NCBI GenBank assembly: GCA_964467455.1 | Contig: CAYXQJ010000012.1 | Coordinates: 22,463-86,462, forward strand | Origin: OLB6 sp964467455 | GTDB taxonomy: Bacteria; Bacteroidota; Ignavibacteria; Kapaibacteriales; Kapaibacteriaceae | Length of the DNA stretch: 64,000 bases | Direction of reading: 5' to 3' | Shown here: positions 26,952 through 36,082 of the stretch, piece by piece | How the letters are laid out: each line of letters starts with the position of its first letter | Numbering within the stretch: position 1 is the stretch's first letter | Position numbers and translations under genes: made by a program | Notes under the pieces: generated by a model | The model's database searches: none | Seen by the model: only the letters and a program-made list of their open reading frames with translations | Told to the model about the DNA's origin: nothing

Positions 26952-26986
26952 GGGGCAGGTGTGTTCCCCAATTCCATCAGATTCCG

Positions 26987-26994
26987 TAAGTTTG
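26987..26994 (+). promoter_or_regulatory. Promoter -7 box of SRP RNA gene
   Basis: TAAGTTTG matches TAnnTTTG. Its end is seven bases before the predicted 5' end of the RNA at 27001, the expected spacing. This is the best internal support in the window that the box is used by this organism. Confidence 0.6.
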
Positions 26995-27000
26995 TTGTTC

Positions 27001-27096
27001 AGCCAAGTCCCGTGCGGTTGTGCCGAACCCAACCCCGCCAGGTCCGGAAGGAAGCAACGGTCAGTTTGTGTGCAAGGTGCTACGGTCAACTTGGCT
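27001..27096 (+). ncRNA. ffs: Signal recognition particle RNA (4.5S type)
   Basis: The conserved SRP S-domain core CAGGTCCGGAAGGAAGCAAC with its GGAA tetraloop is at about 27039-27058. The ends AGCCAAG (27001-27007) and CTTGGCT (27090-27096) pair to close a rod-like hairpin of 96 bases, and TTTTG follows as a termination signal. The RNA binds Ffh for membrane protein targeting. The RNase G gene begins 15 bases later. Confidence 0.95.
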
Positions 27097-27110
27097 TTTG
27101 TATTTAACAC

Positions 27111-28709
27111 ATGGTACGCCGCATACTGATCAACGTCACGCCAACACACCTCCGGATCGCGATCACGGAGGATGGACAGTTGGCGGAGTTGTTCACCGAA
27201 GCCCCCGATCGTGAACATCACGTCGGGAATATCTACCTCGGCAAGGTCAACAAGATCTTGCAAGGGATGAATGCCGCCTTCATCGACATCGGCCTGGAAC
27301 AAGATGCCTTTCTGCACTTCAGCGACGTGGATTCGTCGATGGAGGAAATGGCCACCGATGACGACGACGATGATGATGTGCGGCCAACGACGACTGCCGT
27401 AGAATCGACCGACGTCGCCCTGCGAACGGCCAAGGCCGTGTCGAAAAAGAAACTCCCGACGTTCTCTACCAAGCGCAGCGGACAGGTCACGATCAACATC
27501 CAGCAAAAGCAGATGGTGATCGTACAGGTCACGCGCGAGGCCTATCATCAAAAGGGCGTTCGTGTGACCACGAAGGTCGGCATGCCTGGACGCAACGTCG
27601 TCCTCCTGCCGTTTGATGACAGCATCGGCGTCTCCCGCAAGATCTTCTCGGCCCGTGAGCGCAAGCGTCTGCGCATGATCGCCCGCAGCATTCTGCCGGA
27701 AGGCATGGGCTGCATCATCCGTACGGCGGCCGCTGGGCTTCCTGAAGAAGATGTACGCCGCGACTTCGAATCGCTGCTTGATGATTGGAAAGAGATCGAA
27801 CAAGAAGTGCGTGCGGCAAAAGCACCGGGCCTGATCCATGAAGAAGCCGGCATCGCTCACAGCGTGATCCGAGACCTCTTCAAAGATGACGTGGCACAAG
27901 TGGTGGTCGATGATCGCAAGATGTATCGCGACATCAAGGCCTATGTGGAGCGCACGGCACCGCATCTCCACGGTAAGATCGAGCTCTTTGCCGACACGCG
28001 CCCCATCTTCGATGTCTATGGCATCGAAAAAGAAGTGCACGCCACACATCAACGTCGTGTGAACCTCAAGAGCGGCGGCTCCATCGTGATGGATCATACC
28101 GAGGCCATGGTCGTGGTCGACGTCAACAGCGGTCGTGCTTCCGGCGAACGCTCGCAAGAAGCCAACGCCGTTAAGACGAACTTCGAAGCGGCGCGCGAAG
28201 TGGCAAAACAAATGCGGCTGCGCGACATCGGCGGCATGATCGTGGTCGACTTCATCGACATGCAACACGAAGACAACCGACGCAAGCTGCTTGCCGAGAT
28301 GAAGCAAGCCGTCGCGCGCGACCGTGCCAAGACCGTTGTCTATCCCATCTCGCAACTCGGCTTGATGCAGATCACGCGTCAGCGCATACGCCAAAGCATG
28401 GCCGAACGCAGCAGCGAAGATTGTCCGTTGTGCTTCGGCACCGGCAAGGTGCAATCGCCGGCGACGACCGTTGCCGCGATCGACCGATTGTTGCGCAACT
28501 ACCGTGCGCGAACCTGGAAGCTGGTCACCACGATCGAAGCGCATCCATACGTGGTGCACTACATGCAGCGCAACCGACGCAAGACCTTCTGGAAGTGGCT
28601 TCGCGGCTACTTCTTGTGGGTGCGCTACAAAGAGGACGATGATCTTGAAGCAGCAGAGTTTCGGTGCCTGAACAGGTCCGGCAAGGATATCACCAAGCAG
28701 TACCTGTAA
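27111..28709 (+). CDS. rng: Ribonuclease G / E family
   Basis: This endoribonuclease matures rRNA and turns over mRNA. It has 532 residues. The S1 domain at the N-terminus (HHVGNIYLGKVNKILQGMNA, AAFIDIGLEQDAFLHFSDV) is interrupted at about residues 84-135 by an acidic, low-complexity insert with seven Asp in a row. The catalytic domain carries the DNase I-like Asp residues in VVVDVNSGRA and GGMIVVDFIDM. The zinc-link CPLCFGTGK supplies the two Cys used in dimer formation. There is no long C-terminal scaffold, so RNase G rather than RNase E is likely. The stop overlaps the dxr start (TAATG). Confidence 0.94.
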   Translation: MVRRILINVTPTHLRIAITEDGQLAELFTEAPDREHHVGNIYLGKVNKILQGMNAAFIDIGLEQDAFLHFSDVDSSMEEMATDDDDDDDVRPTTTAVESTDVALRTAKAVSKKKLPTFSTKRSGQVTINIQQKQMVIVQVTREAYHQKGVRVTTKVGMPGRNVVLLPFDDSIGVSRKIFSARERKRLRMIARSILPEGMGCIIRTAAAGLPEEDVRRDFESLLDDWKEIEQEVRAAKAPGLIHEEAGIAHSVIRDLFKDDVAQVVVDDRKMYRDIKAYVERTAPHLHGKIELFADTRPIFDVYGIEKEVHATHQRRVNLKSGGSIVMDHTEAMVVVDVNSGRASGERSQEANAVKTNFEAAREVAKQMRLRDIGGMIVVDFIDMQHEDNRRKLLAEMKQAVARDRAKTVVYPISQLGLMQITRQRIRQSMAERSSEDCPLCFGTGKVQSPATTVAAIDRLLRNYRARTWKLVTTIEAHPYVVHYMQRNRRKTFWKWLRGYFLWVRYKEDDDLEAAEFRCLNRSGKDITKQYL

Positions 28710-29860
28710 TGCAGTCATCTGGACGTACGATCTCGATCCTCGGCTCGACCGGGTCGATCGGTACACAAACTCTCGATATCCTCTCGCGTTTGGGCGATGA
28801 CTATCGCCTGCGTTGGATCACCTGCAATACGAAGTGGGAGGATCTTGCAACGCAAGTGCGCACCCACAAACCCTATGGTGTGGCCATCCGTGAAGAAGAA
28901 GCATGGAAGGCCTTCAAGCAAGCCTTGCCCGACTTTACCGGTCCGGTGTTGTGTGGTGAAGAAGGACTCATCGAAGCAGCCGGCGACCCTGCCAATGATG
29001 TCGTGATGTCGGCCATGGTCGGCTTCAGCGGCGTGGTGCCGACGTTGGCTGCGATCAACGCCGGAAAGATCGTCGGACTCGCCAACAAAGAGACCCTCGT
29101 CAGCGCCGGTGAGATCATCAAGTCTGCCGTTAACAAGCACGGGGCGACACTCATTGCCGTCGACTCCGAACACAGCGCCATCTTGCAGTGTGTTGTCGGT
29201 GAGCGTACGGCCGACATCGCACGGTTCATCATCACGGCCTCCGGCGGTCCCTTCCGCACAACGCCGATGTCCGATCTTGAACACGTCACGTCCGCACAAG
29301 CATTGAAACATCCCAACTGGTCGATGGGATCAAAGATCACCATCGACTCAGCAACGTTGATGAACAAGGGCTTCGAAGTCATGGAAGCGCGGTGGCTATT
29401 CGATCTGGATGCAGATCGTATCGACGTCGTCGTCCACCCCCAGTCCATCATCCATTCCATGGTCGAATTCGTCGACGGCTCCGTGAAAGCCCAGATGGGT
29501 CTGCCCACGATGCTGGTGCCGATCCAATATGCGCTCACCTTCCCGCATCGTCAGCGTCTCGACATTCCGCGCATGGACCTCGCCGCCATCGGCTCGCTCA
29601 CGTTCGAGCCACCCGACCTAACACGGTTCCCCTGTTTGGAACTTGCCTACGAAGCTCTTCGGTTAGGGGGCTCAGCAGGATGTGTCGTCAACGCCGCCAA
29701 CGAAGTCGCCGTCCAACAATTCCTCAACGGCACCATCCGCTTTACCGACATCCCAAAACGTATCGAGTTTGCCCTCGCTCACATTGAACACCTCCCTCAT
29801 CCGTCACTCCCCGACATTCTACATCTCGATTCAATAACACGACATATTCTAGCTGTCTAG
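28709..29860 (+). CDS. dxr: 1-deoxy-D-xylulose 5-phosphate reductoisomerase
   Basis: Dxr makes 2-C-methylerythritol 4-phosphate, the committed step of the MEP isoprenoid pathway, using NADPH and a divalent metal. From the ATG at 28709 it has 383 residues. The nucleotide-binding motif ISILGSTGSIGTQTLDIL is at the N-terminus. Other motifs are GLANKETLVSAGEII, PVDSEHSA-like VDSEHSAILQC with metal-binding Asp and Glu, GGPFRTTP, HPNWSMGSKITIDSATLMNK and EVMEARWLFD. The earlier start of the open frame would run 45 bases into RNase G, so the TAATG overlap is preferred. Confidence 0.97.
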   Translation: MQSSGRTISILGSTGSIGTQTLDILSRLGDDYRLRWITCNTKWEDLATQVRTHKPYGVAIREEEAWKAFKQALPDFTGPVLCGEEGLIEAAGDPANDVVMSAMVGFSGVVPTLAAINAGKIVGLANKETLVSAGEIIKSAVNKHGATLIAVDSEHSAILQCVVGERTADIARFIITASGGPFRTTPMSDLEHVTSAQALKHPNWSMGSKITIDSATLMNKGFEVMEARWLFDLDADRIDVVVHPQSIIHSMVEFVDGSVKAQMGLPTMLVPIQYALTFPHRQRLDIPRMDLAAIGSLTFEPPDLTRFPCLELAYEALRLGGSAGCVVNAANEVAVQQFLNGTIRFTDIPKRIEFALAHIEHLPHPSLPDILHLDSITRHILAV

Positions 29861-29877
29861 CATACTAGCACACTAAA

Positions 29878-31245
29878 ATGGAAGTACTGGGTACAATCGG
29901 CTCCTTCCTCCTCGTCATCGGCATCCTTGTCTTTGTGCACGAGTTGGGACACTTTCTCACCGCCAAGTGGACGGGTATGCGTGCCGACGTGTTTGCTCTC
30001 GGCATGGGCCCGCGACTGTTTGGTTGGAATCGCCACACCGGCTTCACGTTTGGCAAACTTCCTGCAGATCTCGATCTCGGTCCCGACACAGACTATCGCA
30101 TTTGTGCGTTCCCTGTTGGCGGCTACGTCAAGATCCTCGGCATGATCGACGAGTCGTTCGACACAGAATTCGTCGGCAAAGAAGCACAGCCGTGGGAATT
30201 CCGCTCCAAGAAGAATTGGCAGAAGGCCATCGTCCTTGTTGCCGGTGTCGTCATGAACATCCTGCTTGCCATTGCTGTCTTCTGGGCTGTGCTTTTCACA
30301 TATGGACATGAGGACATGGCCACGACAACAATCGGCTACGTAGACCCCGGTTCGTTGGCCTCTGGATCGGGGTTGTTAAGGGGCGACCAGATCCTCGAGA
30401 TAGACGGTAGACCTATGAAGGTGTGGTCTGATATCCCTCGTGCCCTGAGTCTTGATGAGCAAACCGGATCACGAACGATCGTGGTCAAGCGTAGCGGCCA
30501 ACAGCAAACCAAGACCATGTCGAGTCGCGACATCGTCCGTGAACTCGCCACCTCTCGCGGAATTGGAATCTATCCGGACGGTTGGCGCGTGTACGTTGGC
30601 TCTGTGGTCTCTTATGCGCCGGCCGACAAGGCCGGTATCAAGCCGGGCGACGTCATTCTGGCGGTAGACTCCACACCGATCAATGCTGCGTCGCAACTGC
30701 CGCGTGTGCTGCGTCCACTTGCGGGCAAGGCGGTGACGGTGCATATCGAACGTGGCGACACCACCATGCCCCTTAACATCAGAGTTAGTAGTGATTCTAC
30801 GATTGGTATCCAGCCAGGACAGGAATATGTTGGCAAGCGGATTGTTGAAGAATTCGGCGTGATCGAATCGCTCACGACAGCCATTGAAGACGTTTGGCGT
30901 ACAGTGGGTTTGATCGGCGCATCGGTGATGCATGTGATCAGAGGAGATGCCTCTGTTCGTCAGAGTTTTGGCGGTCCTATGCAGATCGCCAAGATGGCGT
31001 CACAAAGCATGGATGCCGGTGCCGAACCCTTCTTACGATTTATGGCCTTGATCAGCATCTCGCTTGCGGTGATGAATCTCTTGCCACTGCCGGGTCTTGA
31101 TGGCGGGCACTTGTTGTTCGTTGGTATCGAAGCCGTGATCCGGCGTGAGTTGCCGACGCAGTTCAAGATCCGTGTGCAGCAGATCGGTTTTGTGTTGTTG
31201 CTGCTCTTGATGGCCTTTGTCTTCTATTTGGACCTGACGCGATGA
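29878..31245 (+). CDS. rseP: RseP-like site-2 protease
   Basis: This membrane zinc metalloprotease cuts transmembrane segments, for example of anti-sigma factors. The 455 residues include HELGHFLTAKWTG (HExxH zinc motif) near residue 20 in the first membrane segment. Two PDZ domains follow (YVDPGSLASGSGLLRGDQIL and APADKAGIKPGDVILAVDST). NLLPLPGLDGGHL near the C-terminus supplies the third zinc ligand. The order dxr-rseP is common in bacteria. The TGA overlaps the surE ATG (ATGA). Confidence 0.94.
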   Translation: MEVLGTIGSFLLVIGILVFVHELGHFLTAKWTGMRADVFALGMGPRLFGWNRHTGFTFGKLPADLDLGPDTDYRICAFPVGGYVKILGMIDESFDTEFVGKEAQPWEFRSKKNWQKAIVLVAGVVMNILLAIAVFWAVLFTYGHEDMATTTIGYVDPGSLASGSGLLRGDQILEIDGRPMKVWSDIPRALSLDEQTGSRTIVVKRSGQQQTKTMSSRDIVRELATSRGIGIYPDGWRVYVGSVVSYAPADKAGIKPGDVILAVDSTPINAASQLPRVLRPLAGKAVTVHIERGDTTMPLNIRVSSDSTIGIQPGQEYVGKRIVEEFGVIESLTTAIEDVWRTVGLIGASVMHVIRGDASVRQSFGGPMQIAKMASQSMDAGAEPFLRFMALISISLAVMNLLPLPGLDGGHLLFVGIEAVIRRELPTQFKIRVQQIGFVLLLLLMAFVFYLDLTR

Positions 31246-32003
31246 GGATCTTGGTCACCAATGACGACGGCATCGATTCACCCGGCATTCTTGCCTTGGT
31301 GAAGGCCATGCGCGAGGTAGGCGATGTGATCGTCGTGGCGCCGGACCGACAGCAGAGTGCGGTCGGGCATGCGCTCACCGTGTCGAGTCCGTTACGGGCA
31401 ACGCCCTTCCATCGCGACGGTGAAATGTTCGGTTGGGCCATCAACGGCACGCCGGCGGACTGTGTCAAGTTAGCCGTCAGCACCTTGTTGGAGCACCGAC
31501 CGGATATTGTTGTCAGCGGCATCAATCACGGCAGCAACACCAGTGTGAACGCCATCTATTCCGGCACCGTGAGTGCAGCTACGGAGGGCACCTTGATGGG
31601 TATTCCTTCGATGGCTGTCTCGCATGTCAGCTTTGACCATCGTGCCGACATGTCGCTCGCGGGTGAGGTGGCAACGAAGATCGCATCGCAACTCCGATCA
31701 CTGGATCTTCCGCAGGGCACGTTGTTGAACGTCAACATCCCGGACGTAGCTCGTGACGCGTTCAAGGGGCTGCGTGTGACGCGTCAAGGACATTCCGTGT
31801 GGAAGGACTATTACGAGCGTCGGCGCGACCCGCAGGGTCGCGAATATTTCTGGCTCACCGGCGAGTTCGTCAGTGTCGCCGAAGTTGATGACGCCGACGA
31901 CATCGCCGTCGCCAACGGCTGGGCGGCCATCACTCCCATCCATTACGAGCTCACCAATTTCGACGCCTACCGTCGGCTGCAGAGCAGCGACTTGTTGAGG
32001 TAG
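31242..32003 (+). CDS. surE: 5'/3'-nucleotidase SurE
   Basis: SurE hydrolyses nucleoside monophosphates and helps in stationary-phase survival. It has 253 residues. The N-terminus MRILVTNDDGIDSPGILAL carries the NDDG metal site. VVAPDRQQSAVGHALT, INGTPADCVKLAV and VSGINHGSNTSVNAIYSGTV are the other family motifs, with the metal-binding Asn in SGINHG. The start overlaps the rseP stop, and the glycosyltransferase begins two bases after its own stop, so all three are probably cotranslated. Confidence 0.97.
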   Translation: MRILVTNDDGIDSPGILALVKAMREVGDVIVVAPDRQQSAVGHALTVSSPLRATPFHRDGEMFGWAINGTPADCVKLAVSTLLEHRPDIVVSGINHGSNTSVNAIYSGTVSAATEGTLMGIPSMAVSHVSFDHRADMSLAGEVATKIASQLRSLDLPQGTLLNVNIPDVARDAFKGLRVTRQGHSVWKDYYERRRDPQGREYFWLTGEFVSVAEVDDADDIAVANGWAAITPIHYELTNFDAYRRLQSSDLLR

Positions 32004-32005
32004 CG

Positions 32006-33010
32006 ATGCGGATCGTCTTGCTGGGTCCGCTACGATCGACCTTCGTGCAGACCGACATCACAGAACTCGGCAGGTCACATCAGATCGTTCCGATCGACAC
32101 CATCTTGGGGAAGGGGGCACGTGGTCTGCTCACCTTGATCCTACTCACACTTCGATCGATGGTCGCCATGCCAAGGGCGGATGCGCTCTATTGTTGGTTT
32201 GCTGACTATCACACGTTTGTGCCGACGATCCTTTTCCGGCTATTCGGCAAGAAGGTCTTTGTTGTTGCGGGCGGATACGATGTCGGATATCTTCCCGAGT
32301 TGAATTACGGTGCTCGCATGCGTCCTGCCCGTTGGTTCTGTGCGCACAACACCTTCAAGTATGCAAGCCTGGTCATGCCCGTGAGTGAGTATGCGCTGCG
32401 TCAGCTCGACCTGCTCACGCATGGTGATCACGCGCCAGCGAAGGTCGTCTACAATGGTGTGCTTACGGAGCGATTCCCAACGCAGATCTCGACGCCACGA
32501 AGAGCCGTAGCGGTGACCGTGTCGCAGGGAGATTCCATCACCGAGTATCGACGTAAACGACTTGACGTGTTCATCGCCTTGGCACGACATGTTCCCGAGT
32601 TCACTTTTCGTTTGATCGGCCCGACAGGACCTGCCTTGGAACAAGCGCGCATCAAGGGAGCGGGCATCGTGAATCTCGAGATCGTCCCGGGCTTTGTATC
32701 ATTGCCAGATGTGATCGTTCCGGCCTATCTCGAAGCATCGTGCTACTGCCAGTTGAGTTATGAGGAGACCTTCGGCATGGCGGTTGTCGAGTCGATGTTA
32801 TGTGGCTGTATCCCTGTCACATCGGACGGTGGCGCCTTGCCCGAGGTCACAGGCGGTCCCGGCTATTCGATGGATAATCTTGAGACATTGTCTTCAGCAA
32901 TTCGATCTACACTCTCTGCTACACAAGAAGAGCGAGAGCGATCGCGGCAATTCGCTCTACGTTTCCGATCCGAGCATCGGGGGGATGTACTCCGCTCACT
33001 CGTTCGATAG
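32006..33010 (+). CDS. Glycosyltransferase, GT-B fold (family 4-like)
   Basis: This is a predicted glycosyltransferase of 334 residues. The N-terminal half contains LLGPLRSTFVQTDITELGRS and GKKVFVVAGGYDVGYLPEL. The C-terminal half has the nucleotide-sugar domain with KVVYNGVLTERFP, FRLIGPTGPALEQARIKGAG, and the ExxFGMAVVESMLCGCIPVT motif with the sugar-nucleotide-binding Glu. No signal peptide is seen. It likely adds a sugar in polysaccharide or glycolipid synthesis; donor and acceptor are unknown. Confidence 0.85.
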   Translation: MRIVLLGPLRSTFVQTDITELGRSHQIVPIDTILGKGARGLLTLILLTLRSMVAMPRADALYCWFADYHTFVPTILFRLFGKKVFVVAGGYDVGYLPELNYGARMRPARWFCAHNTFKYASLVMPVSEYALRQLDLLTHGDHAPAKVVYNGVLTERFPTQISTPRRAVAVTVSQGDSITEYRRKRLDVFIALARHVPEFTFRLIGPTGPALEQARIKGAGIVNLEIVPGFVSLPDVIVPAYLEASCYCQLSYEETFGMAVVESMLCGCIPVTSDGGALPEVTGGPGYSMDNLETLSSAIRSTLSATQEERERSRQFALRFRSEHRGDVLRSLVR

Positions 33011-33064
33011 CAATTAAGGTTTTGTTAAGGTGCGACAAAGCGATTCAGCCGACATATTGCGACC

Positions 33065-35173
33065 ATGAATAAACGGGTGATCCTCATGAAGTGGTTAATG
33101 TTTGCTTGTGTGGTGCCTCTGTCAGCGATTTCCCTGACCGCACAACTTCGCTGGATCGAGCTTGGTCGAATGCAGGTGCCGCGCACAACAGCGCAGCCCG
33201 AACGATTGTCGATCACGAGCATGATCGTGATGGGTGGATGGACGCAGTGGCCAGCGACCACGGCGTCGACGGACATCATTGATGCGGAGAGGCGTTCGGT
33301 TGTGCGTGGCCCGGAAATGAACGTGGCAAGAGCCGACTTTGCAAGTGTGACGATGCCGAACGGCGCAGTTGTTGTTCTTGGTGGCTACACCGACGGCTAC
33401 GAGAAAAGCACCGATGTCGTGGAGGTGTTGGAACCGGGAAGTAATGCGTTTCGGATCGCTGGTCACTTATCTATGCCTCGGGGACAACTTTCTGCGATCG
33501 TTCTCGACTCTGAAAGTGTATTAGTTGTTGGAGGTCGTGAAGGGATCACGAACGTCACCAATCGTTGTGAGATCTTCTATCCCCGAATCGGCGCTATGAA
33601 GATCTTGCCCAGTTTTCCGTATGAGACCAGTCACTCACGATTGATCCGTACGATCGATAACAACATATTGGCATTCTCGGGCAGGTCCGGGGGGCCGGGT
33701 TCGTTTCGCGCAGCGATCATACACCAATTTGATCCAGCAACGGAGAAGTGGCTCGTTGTTGGCAGAGTTGCCGACAGCGTGTGGCTACCAACGATCACTG
33801 AGCTTCCGGAAAGAGAGTATCTCTGGACGGGTGGCTCGTTTCGGGAGTCGAATGGCCCGCAAGACTTCAAAAACACGATCGGCCGACTGCAAGGAACGAG
33901 TTTTGTTGCGAGAGGATCGATGATCGTCGACCGAGTTTGGCATGGTGGCGTCTCACTTTCTGACTCAATGGTCATCGTGATCGGCGGATCGGTAGAAACT
34001 GGTGGGGCTCAACGCTCAACAGAGTTGATCGATCCTCGAAACGGCACGAGTATGATCGGTCCAGCGTGTCTGACCGCGCACGCCAAGGCATGTGTAGCAG
34101 GATTGGACTACTTCGGACGGAGAACCGCTATCGTGGCGGGTGGTGATTCAGAAGGCGGCTACACCGACGTTGTCGAAATGCTGTTAGACGACTGCATCAA
34201 CGGTGCCACCATAACCCGGTTGGATTCTTCGCGGGTCACATTACATGGTGCAGCCAGATATTCCGGTCCGAATGTGGTAATCTCTGGTCCCGATACACGG
34301 TCAGCAGGATCGATCTGGATGAAGGGGAAGATCTCCTATGACAATGGGTTCGTCTCAACCTTCGTGTTCCGCTTGTCGGAAGGCGATGATCGTAATTCTC
34401 CTGACGGAGGGTCAGTTGGCGCTGACGGTATCGCCATGGTGATTCAGTCTGAAGCGCCAGCGCTAACTGGTGTAATTGGATTAGGGATCGGATATGATGG
34501 TCTCCCGCACGGGTTGGCCGTCGAGTTCGATTCATACCACAACGATTTGGCAAACGATCCAGACGCGGATCATGTGGCCATACAGGTCGGCAATGGGATC
34601 TTTCTCAGTTCGCAGCACGCAGCTCCATTTATGAAGGCACTATCAGTTAACAACGTGCCGCGCTTTGTTGCAGACGGTCGGCGATACTTCGCAAGGGTAC
34701 AGTACGCCGAAGGGATCATGCGTGTTTGGGTTGATACGAACGGTGCGTTCGAGTCTCCTGTGATCGAGCTGCCATTAGATCTCAACTCCATATTCCCCAG
34801 CTCAAGCGATCGTGCCGCCTATTTTGGCTTGACCTCGGCAACGGGGAATGCAATTCAACTTCATGAGCTCGAATCTTGGACGATGACAGCGTGTCAACCG
34901 ATCCTGGTAAAGGTCTCCGACAATAGCGAAGTCAAGAACAACCGATCCTTGCTAACTGTATTGAGAGTTGGATCCAGTCTGGTCGTCCGCACATCCCATT
35001 CGGGGCCGATGGGTAACTGGATGGTATGTGACGGCCTGGGAAGAAGACTTCTAAAGGGCACGTCTGACGGCGTTGAAGTAGCCCTGGACCTTGGTGATCT
35101 GCCAAGTGGTGTTTACTACTTTATTGCACAGACGACCTCAGGCACGCTCACGAGTACAAGGTTGATCAAGTAA
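33065..35173 (+). CDS. Secreted kelch/L-type lectin protein with T9SS signal
   Basis: This predicted cell-surface protein has 702 residues: an N-terminal signal peptide (MKWLMFACVVPLSAISLTAQ), kelch-like beta-propeller repeats over residues 40-380 (VVVLGGYTDGYEKSTDVVEV, SVLVVGGREGITNVT), an L-type lectin-like domain (GADGIAMVIQSEAPALTG, HGLAVEFDSYHND) around residues 405-620, and a C-terminal type IX sorting domain ending LPSGVYYFIAQTTSG...RLIK. Its paralogue starts at 36083 with the same architecture. Ligand unknown. It converges on a methyltransferase gene with seven bases between stops. Confidence 0.83.
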   Translation: MNKRVILMKWLMFACVVPLSAISLTAQLRWIELGRMQVPRTTAQPERLSITSMIVMGGWTQWPATTASTDIIDAERRSVVRGPEMNVARADFASVTMPNGAVVVLGGYTDGYEKSTDVVEVLEPGSNAFRIAGHLSMPRGQLSAIVLDSESVLVVGGREGITNVTNRCEIFYPRIGAMKILPSFPYETSHSRLIRTIDNNILAFSGRSGGPGSFRAAIIHQFDPATEKWLVVGRVADSVWLPTITELPEREYLWTGGSFRESNGPQDFKNTIGRLQGTSFVARGSMIVDRVWHGGVSLSDSMVIVIGGSVETGGAQRSTELIDPRNGTSMIGPACLTAHAKACVAGLDYFGRRTAIVAGGDSEGGYTDVVEMLLDDCINGATITRLDSSRVTLHGAARYSGPNVVISGPDTRSAGSIWMKGKISYDNGFVSTFVFRLSEGDDRNSPDGGSVGADGIAMVIQSEAPALTGVIGLGIGYDGLPHGLAVEFDSYHNDLANDPDADHVAIQVGNGIFLSSQHAAPFMKALSVNNVPRFVADGRRYFARVQYAEGIMRVWVDTNGAFESPVIELPLDLNSIFPSSSDRAAYFGLTSATGNAIQLHELESWTMTACQPILVKVSDNSEVKNNRSLLTVLRVGSSLVVRTSHSGPMGNWMVCDGLGRRLLKGTSDGVEVALDLGDLPSGVYYFIAQTTSGTLTSTRLIK

Positions 35174-35180
35174 GAGGATA

Positions 35181-35978
35181 CTAATTTTTCTGACTGGCGA
35201 CGATCCAGTTCATTCGATAATGTCGATGCTCTCGGATCGACCATTCGATCTCCTCTGCACTTCCAACTAGTGAGTGCAGAGCTGTTGACGGAATGTCAGA
35301 GAGTGTTCGTTCATTACTGGTGATCAATTCGTAGTCGTGCGTGCTGGACAGGTTTCCAATCACGACATCCGTGCAGTTGGGTACGATCATATCGTGGCAT
35401 TCAATGATCAGGTCGGTATCACCAAGATTTGAGAGGATTTCTTTTCTGATCAAGTCAACCTCTCCTCCCTCGCAGTCGCAAATGATCAATGTTCTATCTT
35501 CCCGTGATAACTTGGAAAGAGAAGCAGCATCACAAAAACCCTTAACCTCAATCCTATCGAGAACCCCGTTTATTGAAGCCACGGCTCTTAGGTCTGACTG
35601 AAGCTGTTGATCTGCTTCGAAAGCAATGACGTTGATGTTAGCTTGCTTTAGTGCAAGTCCAACAGCGTAGTATCCCTCAGCGGCTCCAATAACGATCACT
35701 CGGTTGTAGTGATGCTTATTCAGTAGTTCTTCGATAGACGGATACAGTTCTTGTTCATAGATTCCGAAGAGTTTCGGTGTTGTAGATGCGTGAATGTTTC
35801 CATGGGCAAGTTCGGGGTATATCATGCCACGAAATGGCCCCTTCGTCACCGTGTTTCCGGTGTGAGATCGTGCTTGCTTTTCAATTGACTCGAAAATCAA
35901 TATGTTGTGAAGCTTCCAAAACTTTCGCGCAACGGGACGAAGAAATGGTATCTTGGAAATGAGTTTCGCTGGATTCAT
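35181..35978 (-). CDS. Class I SAM-dependent methyltransferase, AT-rich
   Basis: The 265-residue protein has motif I VIVIGAAEGYYAVGLAL, an acidic residue after strand 2 (VIAFEADQQL) and CDCEGGEVDLI, which recall FkbM-type methyltransferases. Glycan or lipid acceptors are common in that group, but the substrate is unknown. Base composition is clearly lower in GC than the neighbours, and codons such as AAA, AAT and TTA are frequent, suggesting recent acquisition. A run of nine A lies two bases before the ATG on the coding strand, which could vary in length and alter expression. It sits between two paralogous kelch/lectin genes. Confidence 0.75.
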   Translation of the reverse strand: MNPAKLISKIPFLRPVARKFWKLHNILIFESIEKQARSHTGNTVTKGPFRGMIYPELAHGNIHASTTPKLFGIYEQELYPSIEELLNKHHYNRVIVIGAAEGYYAVGLALKQANINVIAFEADQQLQSDLRAVASINGVLDRIEVKGFCDAASLSKLSREDRTLIICDCEGGEVDLIRKEILSNLGDTDLIIECHDMIVPNCTDVVIGNLSSTHDYELITSNERTLSDIPSTALHSLVGSAEEIEWSIREHRHYRMNWIVASQKN

Positions 35979-35980
35979 TG

Positions 35981-35989
35981 TTTTTTTTT
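35981..35989 (-). repeat. Nine-base A tract before methyltransferase start
   Basis: The coding strand has nine consecutive A bases followed by CA and the ATG. Such tracts are prone to slippage. Confidence 0.8.
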
Positions 35990-36082
35990 GATGACGTTAG
36001 ATGGCAACTTATTAAAATCTGGATGGACGACAGGTCGAAAATCTGTGTTTTGACGATTCTTTCAACTCAATCGGTGGTAGCT

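Noticed and set aside
25419..28766. A 1115-residue minus-strand open frame
   Set aside because: It is antisense to tRNA-Arg, hmgA, the SRP RNA and RNase G, contains the N gap, and has His- and Arg-rich composition unlike real proteins here.
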